48,912 nt of DNA from Fragilaria crotonensis (GCA_022925895.1 JAKSYS010000488.1:1-48912); one strand, 5' to 3'. Shown: positions 1 through 11,600, numbered from the stretch's first letter. The notes: generated by a model not told the origin, from the sequence alone. Made by a program: numbers and translations.

Positions 1-1670
1 ACTCTTCAGTTTAGCACAGCCATTGCTAGCAAGGTATTTGTGCGAACTTGATGTCTGCGTTTCATTAACAATGGATGGCTGGTCTAATCGCAACCTAAAA
101 GGATTTTTATGTTGTGACGGCGCACTGGGTCGATACTCACTCTGGATGTTTGAAGAGTATACTTCTCACCATTCTCGATGTTTCCTGCGGCACGGGTGTT
201 GGAAACCGTGTCGGTTCAGCCCTATTTACTTACCTTCTTGAGATGGTGGGCGCAGCCTTCCTACCAAAGCTGTTGCACATTGTGACGGACAATGGCTCTG
301 ATGCCTGTGCTGCCGTAAATCGGTTATTCCAATTGGTGAACAGTCACCTCGGTTCAAGGAAATTGTTGCCCTCGAACCATGTGCGCTGTGCTGATCACTC
401 AGTGCAGCGTGGTGTTCTCTTTGTCCTAGCGCAAGTGAAGGAAATCAATGAAAAGCTTCGAGCGTCGTTGGTCAGTATCCGTCGAAGCAAGGTGCTGCGT
501 CAGGCATATCGTATGGAGGCGGAGCGTCTCGGCTACGCTAGCAAGGAACCCACCCATCAAGACAGCCCAACGCGTTGGAACTCAACGCATCAGATGTGCA
601 GTGATGCACTTCAGAAGCGAGAAGCCCTTGATCAGACCATGACGCTCCATCAAGATGATCTTGGCAGGGGACCTTTGACGGATTTAGAGTGGTCCAAAAT
701 TGAAGCTGTAATGAATTTCCTAAGGACTCCTCGGCAGATCATGGAATCATTGGCTGCAGACCGGAAGTCAAGCATGGACTTAGTTCAGCTCTCGGTTTCT
801 CATTTGATCAAACATTGTGAGACCAATGAACCCGTCCTCAAGAATATTGATGCTTCCCTATCGGCAGAAACAATGAAGGCAAAAATTCTTGATTATGAGC
901 AGAAACTTGTACAGCTCCCAGCAATCGTATGTGCCTATCTCAACCCGCAGATCCCCAAGCCGACTGACCCTGCAAGGCTGTCCATCATCAAAGGTCATAT
1001 CCGTGGAGTACTTAATGATCGATATGCTGACAGGCTTGAAGCTCTTCCACCTGTACGCCCCGCCTCTGGTGATTCAAGATCAGATACTCTCTTTGAAGCT
1101 CTCTTTGCAAACACCAGCGGTGGTGTCTTTGAAGGCAATCGTAACAATGCTCTAAGTACTCCTGTTCACGATGAAGTTGATCGATATCTGACAATGGGAC
1201 TTGTCGTTTCACAGTCATTCATTGACATTGTTCAATGGTGGATGGCTCGCAAGGATGTGCTACCAGCACATTATCAAATGGCAATGGATTACCTTGGGAC
1301 ACCAGCAACATCGACACCTTCTGAACGTGTCAACAGTATGGCTGGTCGGGAGTTTACTTCTGCTCGCCAATCGCTGTCATCTGCAATCTTTGTAAAAACC
1401 ATGTGCTTGCGTTCATGGATGAAGGCAGGGGTCATATCAATTCCATCTGACCGTCAGAAAGCTATGTCCTTGGCAAGGCCAGGTGTGCTTGAGGTTGGTC
1501 CACCGGGAGGTGCAAGTACTGCTGCTGAATCGATTGATCAGCAGCTGATCGTGATTGAGATCGAACAGCAAGATTGGGTGGAAGAAGTCCTCGATGATGG
1601 GGTCGTCAGCATGCTTAACATCCAATTCGACAATATGATTGCCGATGAATCAGACATGTCGGCAATGTAA
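1..1670 (+). pseudogene. hAT-superfamily transposase, 5' truncated by window edge, one frameshift
   Basis: The reading frame encodes a DNA transposase that would cut and paste a hAT-type transposon in the nucleus. The frame from about position 23 carries the start of the catalytic domain (SLTMDGWSNRN), then continues after a one-base shift near 103-107 in the frame ending at the stop at 1668-1670. That second frame has the usual hAT order: VTDNGSDA, CADH, then near the C terminus the dimerisation segment with LGTPATSTPSERVNS and SARQSLSS (about 1295-1380). The shift falls in a run of five T; four T would keep the frame open. The N terminus and any BED zinc finger lie outside the window. No terminal inverted repeat was found downstream. 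Family assignment is from motif order; whether the gene is dead or only mis-sequenced is open. Confidence 0.82.
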
Positions 1671-2370
1671 GAACCCTTTAAAACTTAATGCATGATGTTT
1701 CAACGTAGTGAATATACTACAATTATCGAATTGTATTAAACAAATAGTTGAGATGGAGGTGGCATTATACTGTATTTTACTGTATTATACCATATTGTAT
1801 TAAACAGCACTACAGTACAGTACCGAGTAGACTACTACCGTGCTACGTGCTCTGGGGTTAGGGGTTAGCCCGCCACATGCCGAAAACCATCCTGAGTAGG
1901 GCTTCCCAGTACGTCCCTTTTTGGAGGTTAGTATACTATACTAACGCAGCATAGAAAGTCAAAAAAATTGCAATTAAGGACCTAATTCACCTAGTAAAAT
2001 GGTTCTGTCATGGTCATTGATGTGTTTAACTTGTGTGTTTTGGGTAGGGGAGGTTCTTCATCATACATAACCAGCAATTTAGGAGCAGCAGTGTGGAATG
2101 AGAATATCTCCACACCAGCCACCATGCTTCCTCACCTACTACTGCAAAATTGACAGGTTCAGGCTTGGCCAAGAAGGAGCTTGGTTCCATGCTGCTGAAA
2201 GATGCAGGATCATCATAGCAGCAATGGAATTCTATGCTGGTTGGATTTGCTGCCTGTTTGTGTGCTCTGATCAAAGACACTGCATACCAAGCAGAGTCTG
2301 TGGTCAGACTTGGAGATGCAGAAGATGATCCTATAAATGTTTCTTTCAGTTGCATTGGTGTTGTTCATGA
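1671..2370. other. gene-free DNA between hAT gene and foldback
   Basis: AT-rich spacer without a convincing gene. It has a TACTGTATTATACC-like stretch at about 1770-1830 and a short reading frame on the minus strand at 2026-2355 with no recognisable domain. The 3' end of the hAT element should lie here, but I could not identify a terminal repeat. Confidence 0.5.
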
Positions 2371-3960
2371 CACCCTAGGATTGTTTGTAGTGAGCTTACT
2401 TATTGGTTGAAACACAAGTCAATGCACAAGCCCCAAATATACAGGGTGCGGGGTCCCCATTGTAATGCAAAATCTGAGGGCTGCATTGGAGTTGCAGAAC
2501 AAATCTTCTGTCAAGGATTATTAAGAGTGTATCAGTAATGTTTTTGACAACCTAGGATTGTTTGTAGTGAGCTTACTTATTGGTTGAAACACAAGTCAAT
2601 GCACAAGTCCCAGATATACAGGGTGCGGGGACCCCTTTGTAATGCAAAATCTGAGAGCTAAACTAGAAATGCAGAAAAAATGTTCTGCTAGGGTTTGTCA
2701 AGTTTGCATTGATGATACCGACGGTATCCTTTGATTGGAGTGGGTATATATACCCATTGACTAGAGTGCAATTCAGTACGTAATTTGCCACAATTGCTGA
2801 TACGGGGCTTTCTGTTAAATGAACATTCTGCAGTCAGACATTAATATTATGCAGAATTGTGCTGTTGTGTTTTGTTGAGTGTGTATGGATTGTATTGATG
2901 GTATCCTGAGATCCTCTCAACCTTTTATGCTCATTGACTTCTTGAAGATTCCATTTTGATGCAACAATGCTAACAAATAAATACACAAAAATGATCAATA
3001 CTCAATCAATTTTGGATTTTGAAAAAATTCAAAACTGGCATTTACTCCATAAACAAATGCTTGAAACTCATTTACAGAAGCTCTGGTCACAAAAGTCGAT
3101 GCTTGGGCTGTTATAGTGCAACTGATCAACTCAGAACATAAAGTACTTCTGATTTGTGTAACTCAACACTAGTAGATAACATGTGATCGCATCCTAAATT
3201 ACACATTAACTTATGTCGCTAACACCAACACTAACTCCCAAAGCGACTATCGTTGCCGGAGCTTCAGCCAATGAGTCCCAGGCTCTTGATAATGGAGTAG
3301 ATGCCATTTTTGGATTTTTTCAAAATCCAAAATTGATTGAGTATTGATCATTTTTGTGTATTTATTTGTTAGCATTGTTGCATCAAAATGGAATCTTCAA
3401 GAAGTCAATGAGCATAAAAGGTTGAGAGGATCTCAGGATACCATCAATACAATCCATACACACTCAACAAAACACAACAGCACAATTCTGCATAATATTA
3501 ATGTCTGACTGCAGAATGTTCATTTAACTGAAAGCCCCGTATCAGCAATTGTGGCAAATTACGTACTGAATTGCACACTAGTCAATGGGTATATATACCC
3601 ACTCCAATCAAAGGATACCGTCGGTATCATCAATGCAAACTTGACAAACCCTAGCAGAACATTTTTTCTGCATTTCTAGTTTAGCTCTCAGATTTTGCAT
3701 TACAAAGGGGTCCCCGCACCCTTATATCTGGGACTTGTGCATTGACTTGTGTTTCAACCAATAAGTAAGCTCACTACAAACAATCCTAGGTTGTCAAAAC
3801 CATTTCTGATACACTCTTAATAATCCTTGACAGAAGATTTGTTCTGCAACTCCAATGCAGCCCTCAGATTTTGCATTACAATGGGGACCCCGCACCCTTT
3901 ATATCTGGGACTTGTGCATTGACTTGTTTCAATAAGTAAGCTCACTACAAACAATCTAGG
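2371..3960. repeat. Large foldback (inverted repeat), arms about 680 bp, loop about 240 bp
   Basis: The left arm, 2371-3050, is repeated as its reverse complement at 3291-3960 with only scattered mismatches and small indels. The inner boundary is sharp: the left arm ends in TTTACTCCAT and the right begins AATGGAGTAG. Each arm has an inner unique part of about 350 bp and an outer part made of two ~176-bp units. The inner part contains the perfect palindrome GGGTATATATACCC and the near-palindrome GATACCG-N-CGGTATC. The loop 3051-3290 is single copy. Such structure fits a foldback-type DNA transposon or a MITE with very long terminal repeats; no target duplication was identified, so the class is inferred. 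Confidence 0.85.
3213..3347 (+). CDS. Small open frame starting in the foldback loop (44 aa), unknown
   Basis: An ATG at 3213 opens a 44-residue frame that begins in the single-copy loop and ends a short way into the right arm. The peptide starts MSLTPTLTPKATIVAGASAN and contains no domain I recognise. It may be the stub of a larger transposon gene whose body was lost when the arms formed, or chance. No expression signal is visible. Confidence 0.2.
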   Translation: MSLTPTLTPKATIVAGASANESQALDNGVDAIFGFFQNPKLIEY

Positions 3961-4620
3961 TTGTCAAAAACATTTCTGATACACTCTTAATAATCCTTGA
4001 CAGAAGATTTGTTCTGCAACTCCAATGCAGCCCTCAGATTTTGCATTACAATGGGGACCCCGCACCCTGTATATCTGGGACTTGTGCATTGACTTGTGTT
4101 TCAACCAATAAGTAAGCTCACTACAAACAATCCTAGGTTGTCAAAAACATTTCTAATACACTCTTAATAATCCTTGACAGAAGATTTGTTCTGCAACTCC
4201 AATGCAGCCCTCAGATTTTGCATTACAATGGGGACCCCGCACCCTGTATATCTGGGACTTGTGCATTGACTTGTGTTTCAACCAATAAGTAAGCTCACTA
4301 CAAACAATCCTAGGTTGTCAAAACATTTCTAATACACTCTTAATAATCCTTGACAGAAGATTTGTTCTGCAACTCCAATGCAGCCCTCAGATTTTGCATT
4401 ACAATGGGGACCCCGCACCCTGTATATCTGGGACTTGTGCATTGACTTGTGTTTCAACCAATAAGTAAGCTCACTACAAACAATCCTAGGTTGTCAAAAC
4501 ATTTCTGATACACTCTTAATAATCCTTGACAGAAGATTTGTTCTGCAACTCCAATGCAGCCCTCAGATTTTGCATTACAATGGGGATCCCGCACCCTGTA
4601 TATTTGGGGCTTGTGCATTG
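3641..4620. repeat. Tandem array of about 176-bp units
   Basis: The core ACAATCCTAGG (one copy with a missing C) recurs at 3780, 3951, 4127, 4304 and 4480, giving periods of 171, 176, 177 and 176 bp. Each unit includes CTTAATAATCCTTGACAG, CAGCCCTCAGATTTTGC, GGGGACCCCGCACCC and AACCAATAAGTAAGCTC. The first two units also form the outer right arm of the foldback. The others have no partner on the left, where only two inverted copies exist (cores at 2374 and 2551). The last unit breaks off near 4612. The units are nearly identical, pointing to recent amplification. Confidence 0.9.
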
Positions 4621-6899
4621 ACTGGTCAAGCTTTGACCAACCATTACTACCCAATACCCACCCACGCCCGCTTGGGCATAACCATACCCCATACTCACCC
4701 AGCCAGTGCCCATTCTCTGCGCATTGGAAAATGTGATTGCAGTCCAAGGTGAGGCAAATTGGCAGTCACTTGTCCCCTGTTTGAAGCGCAAGAAATTGCA
4801 TGCATTGCAAAATGTTCTGTGATAGAATTGTTGTCATGCATCTGACAAGACAATCAAGCATTTGTTTCTCAGCAGCTTTTGCTGCTGCCCTTGTCAAGAC
4901 CTTTTAAGCAGCTGTTACTCTTAATCCTATTTTATTGGTGGATGTGTTTTCCCCATTCATTTGTGCAAACATGCATACCTACAACCCATTGAGTTGTGTG
5001 CAATTTGAGCATCTGTCCTTCACTACTTACAAAACAATTCTCATAAGGTGTCAAATCTCACTGGATCAATTATTTCCAAAATTGTCTCTCACCAGTTCTG
5101 TCAAAGCATTGCTGAGATAGATACATTGACAAAAGGTCTGCAAATGAGAGTCAAATTTTTGGTCAGTGAATTGTTAGTGACATCAGTTGTTGTTGCAAAG
5201 TTGTGGAGGTTTTGTCGTGCATTTGAGTGTTCTAGTATCACAACTCAACGTCCTTTTACAAGGAGATGCAAGAAAAGTTCTGTCAGGGTTTGTTGGGTTG
5301 TGTTGGTGGTGCTCCTATTGATGCGGGCACCCTTCAAGCATTCTACTACTTTGCATACCCAATCATGCTTGTGCAATTCGATGCACAATCCCCCACTGTC
5401 TCAAATGCAGGATTCTCCCAAAGAATGATAATAAAACCCTTGGATTTTCTGTATTCTGCTTACTGCTGAATTATTAATATGCAAGTCAACGCACAAACCC
5501 CCAATAAACAGGGTGCAGGGCTCATTGCAGATGTCTGTGCCCTAATCACAACCACATGTGCTCTCTTTGCCAATGATACGCAGACAAACCAAAGCAGCAA
5601 CATGATTGGATCTTTTTACAGTGTATACTCATTGAATACTGTGCATTGACACTTGCACACCACTATTGTTGGGGATATGGGATTGCTTCCCTAAGAGATG
5701 CAAGATCATAAGTTGAACTTGGAGATTGAAAAAGGTTCTGTCACAGTTTGAAGCTGCTATTGGTGGTGTTGGCAGTACTCTTGGATCTGCTTGTCCACTA
5801 TGCAACAAGGAGACAACTTCCAATTGCGCGATCTTGGGCTGCAATGGCAATTGTTGACAAGCACATGAGCAACAGCTGCTCAACAGGCTTTTGTCATGCA
5901 GACAAAAAATGCCTGTGTGTCTTGTCAGATACATAAGAATGATTCTATTGCAGGACATTCACAATGAATATTATTCCATGGGCTTGCAATGGGGACAAGA
6001 GTCTGCCAATTTGTCTCACCTTGCTGGGCTGCAATAACAAATTCTGACAAGGATAAGAATGGCAGCTGCTTCCTGGGGCTTCAAGCTGGGGACAACTTCT
6101 GATTTGCCCCATCTTGGGCTGCAATTATTGCAATGATTGCAATTATTGGCAAGCAAAGGAAAGACAGCTGCTCAACGGATTTCTGTCACGCAGGCAAAGA
6201 AATGCCTGAGAATCTTGTTAGATGCATGGTGACAATGATTCTATAACAGGACTTTAATTCCCAAAAGTGGCCTTGCCATTTCCCATACATGCTGTGTAGC
6301 AGTGTTTTGAGTCTTGTCATGTTTAAAACAATAAATTCACATCCTTGGAAATTAAATAGTTTAAACTGCAGAAAAAGACAATTATTTGCAAAACCACAAC
6401 GTTATTTCAGAACTACAGCATAATGCTGTCCTTCCTGATCTTACAGTAGGGTGTTTCAAGCTGGAGCACGAACCCACTCAAGCACACCTAAGTTTGTGGT
6501 ATTCAACCTCCTTCCTGGGAGGGAACACCAACTGAACTCGGCATACAGCCTGACTGTGATGGATTCGAACCCCGAGCATCCCTAAAAATGTAATTGTTGC
6601 CGATGGAAAAAAAATAAGGTACATATACTCTAAAAATACAATGTGTGTTGTTACCAAAAAAAATCAATTCTAAATTCTTCGTCCGGAAAATTGGTAGCGG
6701 GCGGGTATCATATGGGTCGGAGCTCGACCAAGCGAAGTGTGGAGGGGTCATGGGTGGTCCTATCATATCTCCAAACCGGCCTACTTGTACCGGCGGCCTT
6801 GGGTACTTGTACCACCCATGGACAAAGGCGTCATACCCCGTGCAGGACTCTGGTACGCTTGTACTGTATACAGTAGTATGTTTCACTGAAAGCTTTCAC
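4621..6899. other. Gene-free, degenerate repeat-derived DNA
   Basis: No supported gene. A weak copy of part of the 176-bp unit (CAAGTCAACGCACAAACCCCC and a GGGTGCAGGG echo) lies at about 5482-5523. Other fragments such as TGTGCATTGACACTTGCAC near 5640 and repeated GGGCTGCAAT phrases at 5838-6124 look like older relatives. A patch at 6551-6580 resembles a tRNA T-arm but does not fold. Small reading frames here have no domains. Confidence 0.5.
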
Positions 6900-6917
6900 C
6901 CTTTAACACATCTTAAA

Positions 6918-7083
6918 TGTTAATTACCCTTTAAGGCACTGTTAAAGGTTAAAAGGTTAAAAGGTAAAGGTAGAGCACTTCTTAAAGGTTAAAGGTAAAG
7001 GTAGAGAGTTCTCTAAATGGTAGGTTAAGGGGTAGGTTAAAGTTAAAGGTTTTCATTTTAACATTTTACCTTTTAACTTAACC
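6918..7083. repeat. Short-period TTAAAGG/GGTTAAA repeat tract
   Basis: About 165 bp made of imperfect repeats of TTAAAGGT, GTTAAAAGG and GGTAAAGGTAGAG, with reverse-complement forms (TTTTACCTTTTAACTTAACC) toward the end. It has no coding sense. It resembles a decayed heptamer or octamer tandem repeat. Confidence 0.75.
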
Positions 7084-7384
7084 TGCCGAGGCATGATATG
7101 TCATAGATCTGGTACAGTACTAGTATTGGTACTCTAGTATTATCATACGGATAAGGAGTGACGGTTTGACGGTTAGGTGAGTCGGACCAAAACGTACAAG
7201 TCTACCTTAAACTCCAGTATAGTACTTCTACTAGTAGAACACAGAGTCCTCTGGAAGGTCCGGCCCAAGCACGTTTCGCGATTAACAAGATCTACCTTAA
7301 GGATGTGCGCGCCAGCCAATGACCGGCCGGCGTGATGAGAGCTTGTTAGGATGTGTGTCGTATCATTCGAGCTGGCAAGGTTCA

Positions 7385-7655
7385 GCAAATGTCAGCAGAT
7401 TTCTTTTTCGTCAGCAAATGTCAGCAGTTTTGCTTTTCGTCAGCGAATGTCAGCAAACTTGATTCTCGTCAGCAAACGTCAGAAGATGTCAGCATCACCG
7501 TAGCTCTTGTACTGGAAAAAACTCGTTTTCGTCATCATATGTCAGAAAATGTCAGCAGATTCGATTTTCGTCAGCAGACGTCAGCAAATTCGTTTTTTGT
7601 CAGCGGATGTCAGCAGATCTGTCTTTTCGTCAGCAAGTGTCAGCAAAACGACGAT
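7385..7655 (+). repeat. Minisatellite with TTTTCGTCAGCAAATGTCAGC unit, about 30 bp
   Basis: The motif CGTCAGCRAATGTCAGCA recurs at about 7410, 7440, 7469, 7569, 7598 and 7628, with spacing close to 29-30 bp and a diverged or duplicated section in between (7480-7565). It keeps an open frame (7353-7850, 165 codons) whose peptide repeats FVSKCQQ-like segments. The frame is open because the period is near a multiple of three. I treat it as repeat DNA, not a gene. Confidence 0.8.
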
Positions 7656-8240
7656 GACGCTGGCATAACCAGTTTAGCACCAGCCAGACACAGAACGGAA
7701 ATGATTTTCGCCTCCGGCCAGCGTGAATTCGACCTTGATTCACGACTAAGCGTGTATTGCCGGACCTTCCTGGTGTCGTCGGACATCAGACAGAAGCCAA
7801 CAGCCTATGTCATACTTTCACCCTGCATCTTGAATCGTGACACCAAGTAATCGAATGAGTCGCAAACTGCAGATCTTGTCTCTACTCTCTCTATTGTATG
7901 ACCGTAGGACGGAGTATGAAAAAAGAAGTAAAAAACGAAACCCAGGTAAACAGTAAAAACGCAGTACTCCGAGTACAGTACTGATAGTTTACTGCCGGAC
8001 CGAACACTGATTTTGATCAATTTGAGATGCGACAAGCGACATCATTTCGCAGTGCTTCTGCCGGAACATGGGTCACCGTTCCTCACTATTTTCGTCAGGA
8101 ATAGAATTCAATCAATACCTCTAAGAACGACGTCCTTCACGCCGTGTTCTTGATCATTGTTGCGACTGTGGCATTCACATCAGCTACAGTAACTTAGACG
8201 CGACCACGACGACGCAGCTGTTGATGCTCCCGAGGCTACC
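7656..8240. other. Spacer upstream of the HPP gene
   Basis: No gene is supported here. The last 200 bp probably contain the promoter and 5' untranslated region of the HPP-family gene, but I see no defined motif. Confidence 0.4.
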
Positions 8241-10132
8241 ATGGAATCCGAAAGTCTCGTCGGCGATGACCAGTCCTACGGAACTTCGTCGAGAAGCTTT
8301 GGAAGCCTGGCCGCAGCACAAAGCTCTTCAATGTCATTGAATTCAATGACATCAAACTTTCCGTCCGTTCCTCAGTCTTTCTTATACCACCACTCAGCCA
8401 CAGTACATTATCCGAATCATTCATGTCATTCACATCGTCGACAAAATCAGGTGCTGGCAAGGCCGCTTCTACGGAGGACGACATTCCGGAAAACGTCGAT
8501 GAAAGTCGAGTCTACCAAGCAGCACGAGAAGCGGGTCGACATGCCTTTGGGGTGGTTGCGGTCGATGTTTGGACTCTTGACCACGGAACCTTTCTCCACG
8601 TCCCGGGTGGCTTCTGGGTCAATCCAGTTTTCGCCAAACGCCATCCCTCCGATGCGTTGGAACGTATCGTCAACCCGCATCATTCCAACTATTCACCTCC
8701 AATGCCACAAGTCCCAGGAGCGGGTTTGGCAGGCTACTTTTGGTCTATTGGATCGGAACGTCTTATCTGGAGAGATCTCAAGGCGATCACGTCCGACCCG
8801 CTTCAGCCTTCATATCGACGAATGAATGTATTGGAAGAAGCCGGATTTGGCAAAGCCACCGGAATACCCTTCGATATCTTGGGACACAGAGGTGTCGTTG
8901 TCTATTTAACTCGTGAAAACGCAAGCGAACCTTTATTGAGCGATCCGACGAATGTGAGCTTCTTGAGAATAGCTGCTCAGCACATCGGAGCCGCGTCTGC
9001 ACTCTCCAAACCACGTCAATTGTCAATGCAAGCTCGGGAAAAACGCATAACAAAGAAATTTCGTAGCGTGGCGACCAAGATTCACTGTGTCAATGCTTTT
9101 TCATCACTCCGACATTCCCTCTCGAATCGGAGCCTTCAAGGTTTGGCACGATCGTCGAGCCATCTAGGAAGTCCCCTGACGCGTGCCAACTCATTTATGG
9201 AGAGCCAAATGTCATCGTTCAGGCGAGGACTCAAAGGATGGACCGATAAAGTGAGGTTGTACGCGCAGAAACGGTACACCTCGCTGACCGAAAAGTGTCA
9301 AGGCAGCAATATCAAGCCGCCTCCGCCAGTACCTCTATCGAATGCTGTTCGAGCTTTCGTCGGATCCTTCCTTACTTTCCTGGCTCTATACAGCCTTTCC
9401 GCTCTGGCATGCCGTGAAACAGAACACAGAATAGTACTGGCGCCTTTTGGTGCGCTTCTGACACTGCTGTTCAGTCTGACAGCAGCTCCGGCATCGCAAC
9501 CACGAGCCATCATCTATGGGCAGCTAATTTGTATTTCCATAGCACTTCTTGGAAAATACTACTTGGTGGATCTTGCCAGGTTGCCGATCTGGTTGGTTGT
9601 TCCACTGACAACATCTGGAGGGATCGCAACCATGACCAAGTTTGGGTTGGCGCATCCACCAGCCGCTGCAGCTATTGTGGCTCTATTTGCTCAACCTGAT
9701 TTTTCCCTGATGTCTGGAGTATTCGTTCTCGTAGGTAACCTGGTCGCAATCTCCGTAGCTGTGCTGGTCAACAATCTATCTGAGACATCTCAGTATCCTA
9801 TTTATTGGGGATTCGGTATTCAAGGGACGATGAAATCTCTTGGTACTCACGCAAATCAGTTGCTTTTGCGAAGATTGCCAACATCGAGCTTGCGCTCGTC
9901 GCAAGATGAAGTCCCGGTGAAGAGAGGTCCTGATGCATCAACGGTACTTTCTGGTGCGGATTTACCGTCGTATCAGGCGAATTCCTTCGTCTCAACCAAC
10001 GGGCACAACCTCGCGGATGCATCAGTGAATCTCGCATTGATGCTATCTTTCAAGAATGAAGATGAAGAATCAGTCCCTCTCAATGACTTGAAGTCAGCAG
10101 AGGAGGACGCTATGGTCTACTTTTCATACTAA
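8241..10132 (+). CDS. HPP-family integral membrane protein with N-terminal GAF-like domain
   Basis: The main frame runs from ATG 8423 to the stop at 10132 (569 aa). Residues about 30-200 resemble a GAF-type sensory domain (REAGRHAFGVVAVDVWTL, GIPFDILGHRGVVVYLTREN). Residues about 300-450 are an HPP domain with four hydrophobic segments and the signature AHPPAAA near residue 409. HPP proteins in plant and algal plastids and bacteria are linked to nitrite or other anion transport; that role is inferred here. An upstream ATG at 8241 opens a serine-rich stretch (MESESLVGDDQSYGTSSRSF) in another frame. The downstream frame is also open back beyond 8340, so a one-base shift near 8376-8385 or an undetected intron may hide the true N terminus. 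Without it, 8423 is the start. Confidence 0.75.
8331..8352. repeat. Perfect 22-bp palindrome
   Basis: The sequence ATGTCATTGAA followed directly by its own reverse complement forms a perfect 22-bp palindrome at the 5' end of the HPP gene. It could form a hairpin or bind a dimeric factor; no function is shown. Confidence 0.85.
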
Positions 10133-10182
10133 GGCAGTGCGCCACAGGTTTTAGCTCATTTTCGGAACGCATCATCTTTATG

Positions 10183-11171
10183 TTACTCCAATGCTCCCTC
10201 TTCCAAGACATTAATCATGGTATAAATCTGTGGTGCATCTTGGCCTTCGGCAATTTTCTTAGCCAAGAACTTGACGGCGTCAGCAGTTCCCTCAGCATAC
10301 ACCGATCTTCCCACAACATTATGCTTGAGCTCAAACTCCACCGTTCCATCAGGACTTGTCAACGTGTACGTGAAATGCATGACCCGACAAGGCATCCTTG
10401 GGAACACCAAAGTCCATCGATGCTTGATCATCACGAACCTTATCCACATCATTGTCGGCTTCAAATTCTTGATTGTTAGTCAACACTTTAAGCGATTCGA
10501 TGACTGCCTTCGCAGTTCCAGACGTGTCAGCCTTGGTTTTCTGGTGCGATTCCCGAACTTTTAGTTCATACCCTGCAAATGCCGCTGGGAATTTCTTGGC
10601 CAATTCTTCCAGCGCCGACTGCATTGCAACAATCTGTTTGCCCATGTTGGGTGCAATAACGGCAAAGTGTCCCTCGACATCGCGTAAAAGCGCATCGCGA
10701 TCACCTCCTGTCGTCCCCATAACGAAGGGAATACCCCTGCTTACGTAAAATTTGGCATTGTCATTGACTGCCGATGGGTGTGTGTAATCAATAGCTAGAA
10801 GTATGTCGCTCGCTTCTTTCATTCCTGCAATTGCCGAGTCGATTTGATCTGATTGCGACGATGGGATCAGTTTAACTTGCGCGGATTTGCCTGACACTAC
10901 ATCATAGACCTGGATCGTACACGGTTCTATATTCGGGCCTGTCATGGCGACTGGTGCCAGGTCGAGGCCCTTTGCGCAAGCATGCTTCGGCGGCAGCCGT
11001 AGCCATGGGACCCGGCATGCCATTGACCATGACTCGAACTTCTTGATCGAGGTCAGCCGCTGCCATGCGACTAGCAGTTCCCGATGATGATAGTGACTGC
11101 CAATTGGGTATTGGCGCAAACGCACTGGTATAGCCGAACAGCAGAGATGCTAAAATGCGCGCTTTAACCAT
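10183..11171 (-). CDS. dapB: Plastid-targeted 4-hydroxy-tetrahydrodipicolinate reductase, two frameshifts
   Basis: DapB reduces 4-hydroxy-tetrahydrodipicolinate with NAD(P)H in the diaminopimelate route to lysine, in the plastid of algae. ATG at 11171 gives MVKARILASLLFGYTSAFAP: a signal peptide ending in TSAFAP, close to the diatom ASAFAP plastid motif. Then come the nucleotide-binding VRVMVNGMPGPMA, FVMGTTGGDRD, and the active-site region VRESHQKTKADTSGTA, which is of the plant/cyanobacterial kind. The C terminus is YTLTSPDGTVEFELKHNVVG and GRSVYAEGTADA. Two one-base insertions interrupt it, near 10966-10973 (GGGCC context) and near 10364-10372. Removing one base at each gives 328 codons and a typical enzyme. 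Length and conservation argue for a working gene with consensus errors, or a very recent pseudogene. It is convergent with the HPP gene, with 50 bp between stops. Confidence 0.88.
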
Positions 11172-11384
11172 GCTTGTTCTACAAATGATGTTTACAAATT
11201 TGTGAGTGGGGCTAACTGCCAGCAAGTTGAGAGGAAGCGAGATAAAAGATGAGGAGGGCTCGCAATGTCGAGATTCAGACGGATACGGTTCGGGAAGTTC
11301 GACAATCAAGCAGGATTGCACCAAAATGTGAGGTTATCTGTGTGGTTAGCAGTTGACAGTGGAATCCTGTGAGCTTCAGTATGT

Positions 11385-11600
11385 GTTTGGTGTACAGTAG
11401 GTCATTCGTACTCGAGTACTAAGTAGTAATATAAGTACCATGCACTCCAGTAGAAGTCAAGCAACGTAGTACTCCAGTACTTGTACTCAAGAACTACATT
11501 ACTGGAGTACCAGGTTATGTCTATAGTTCTGCACAAGGAGTACTGTCTACTGTCAATCGAGGTACCTGGTACCTCCTGGTACCTGGTAGTCAAAAAATGG
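11385..11600. repeat. GTAC/AGTACT palindrome-rich intergenic DNA
   Basis: Dense GTAC-centred words, including the arms GTACTCCAGTA / TACTGGAGTAC and the 17-bp odd palindrome GAGGTACC-T-GGTACCTC at 11559-11575. The same style recurs in most spacers of this window. Confidence 0.7.

Noticed and set aside
6551-6580. tRNA-like T-arm (GGATTCGAACCCC, read on the minus strand)
   Set aside because: The bases flanking the TTCGAAT loop do not pair as a five-base stem and no anticodon or acceptor arm is present.
7353-7850. 165-codon reading frame over the GTCAGC minisatellite
   Set aside because: Open because of repeat period; no domain and composition unlike neighbouring genes.
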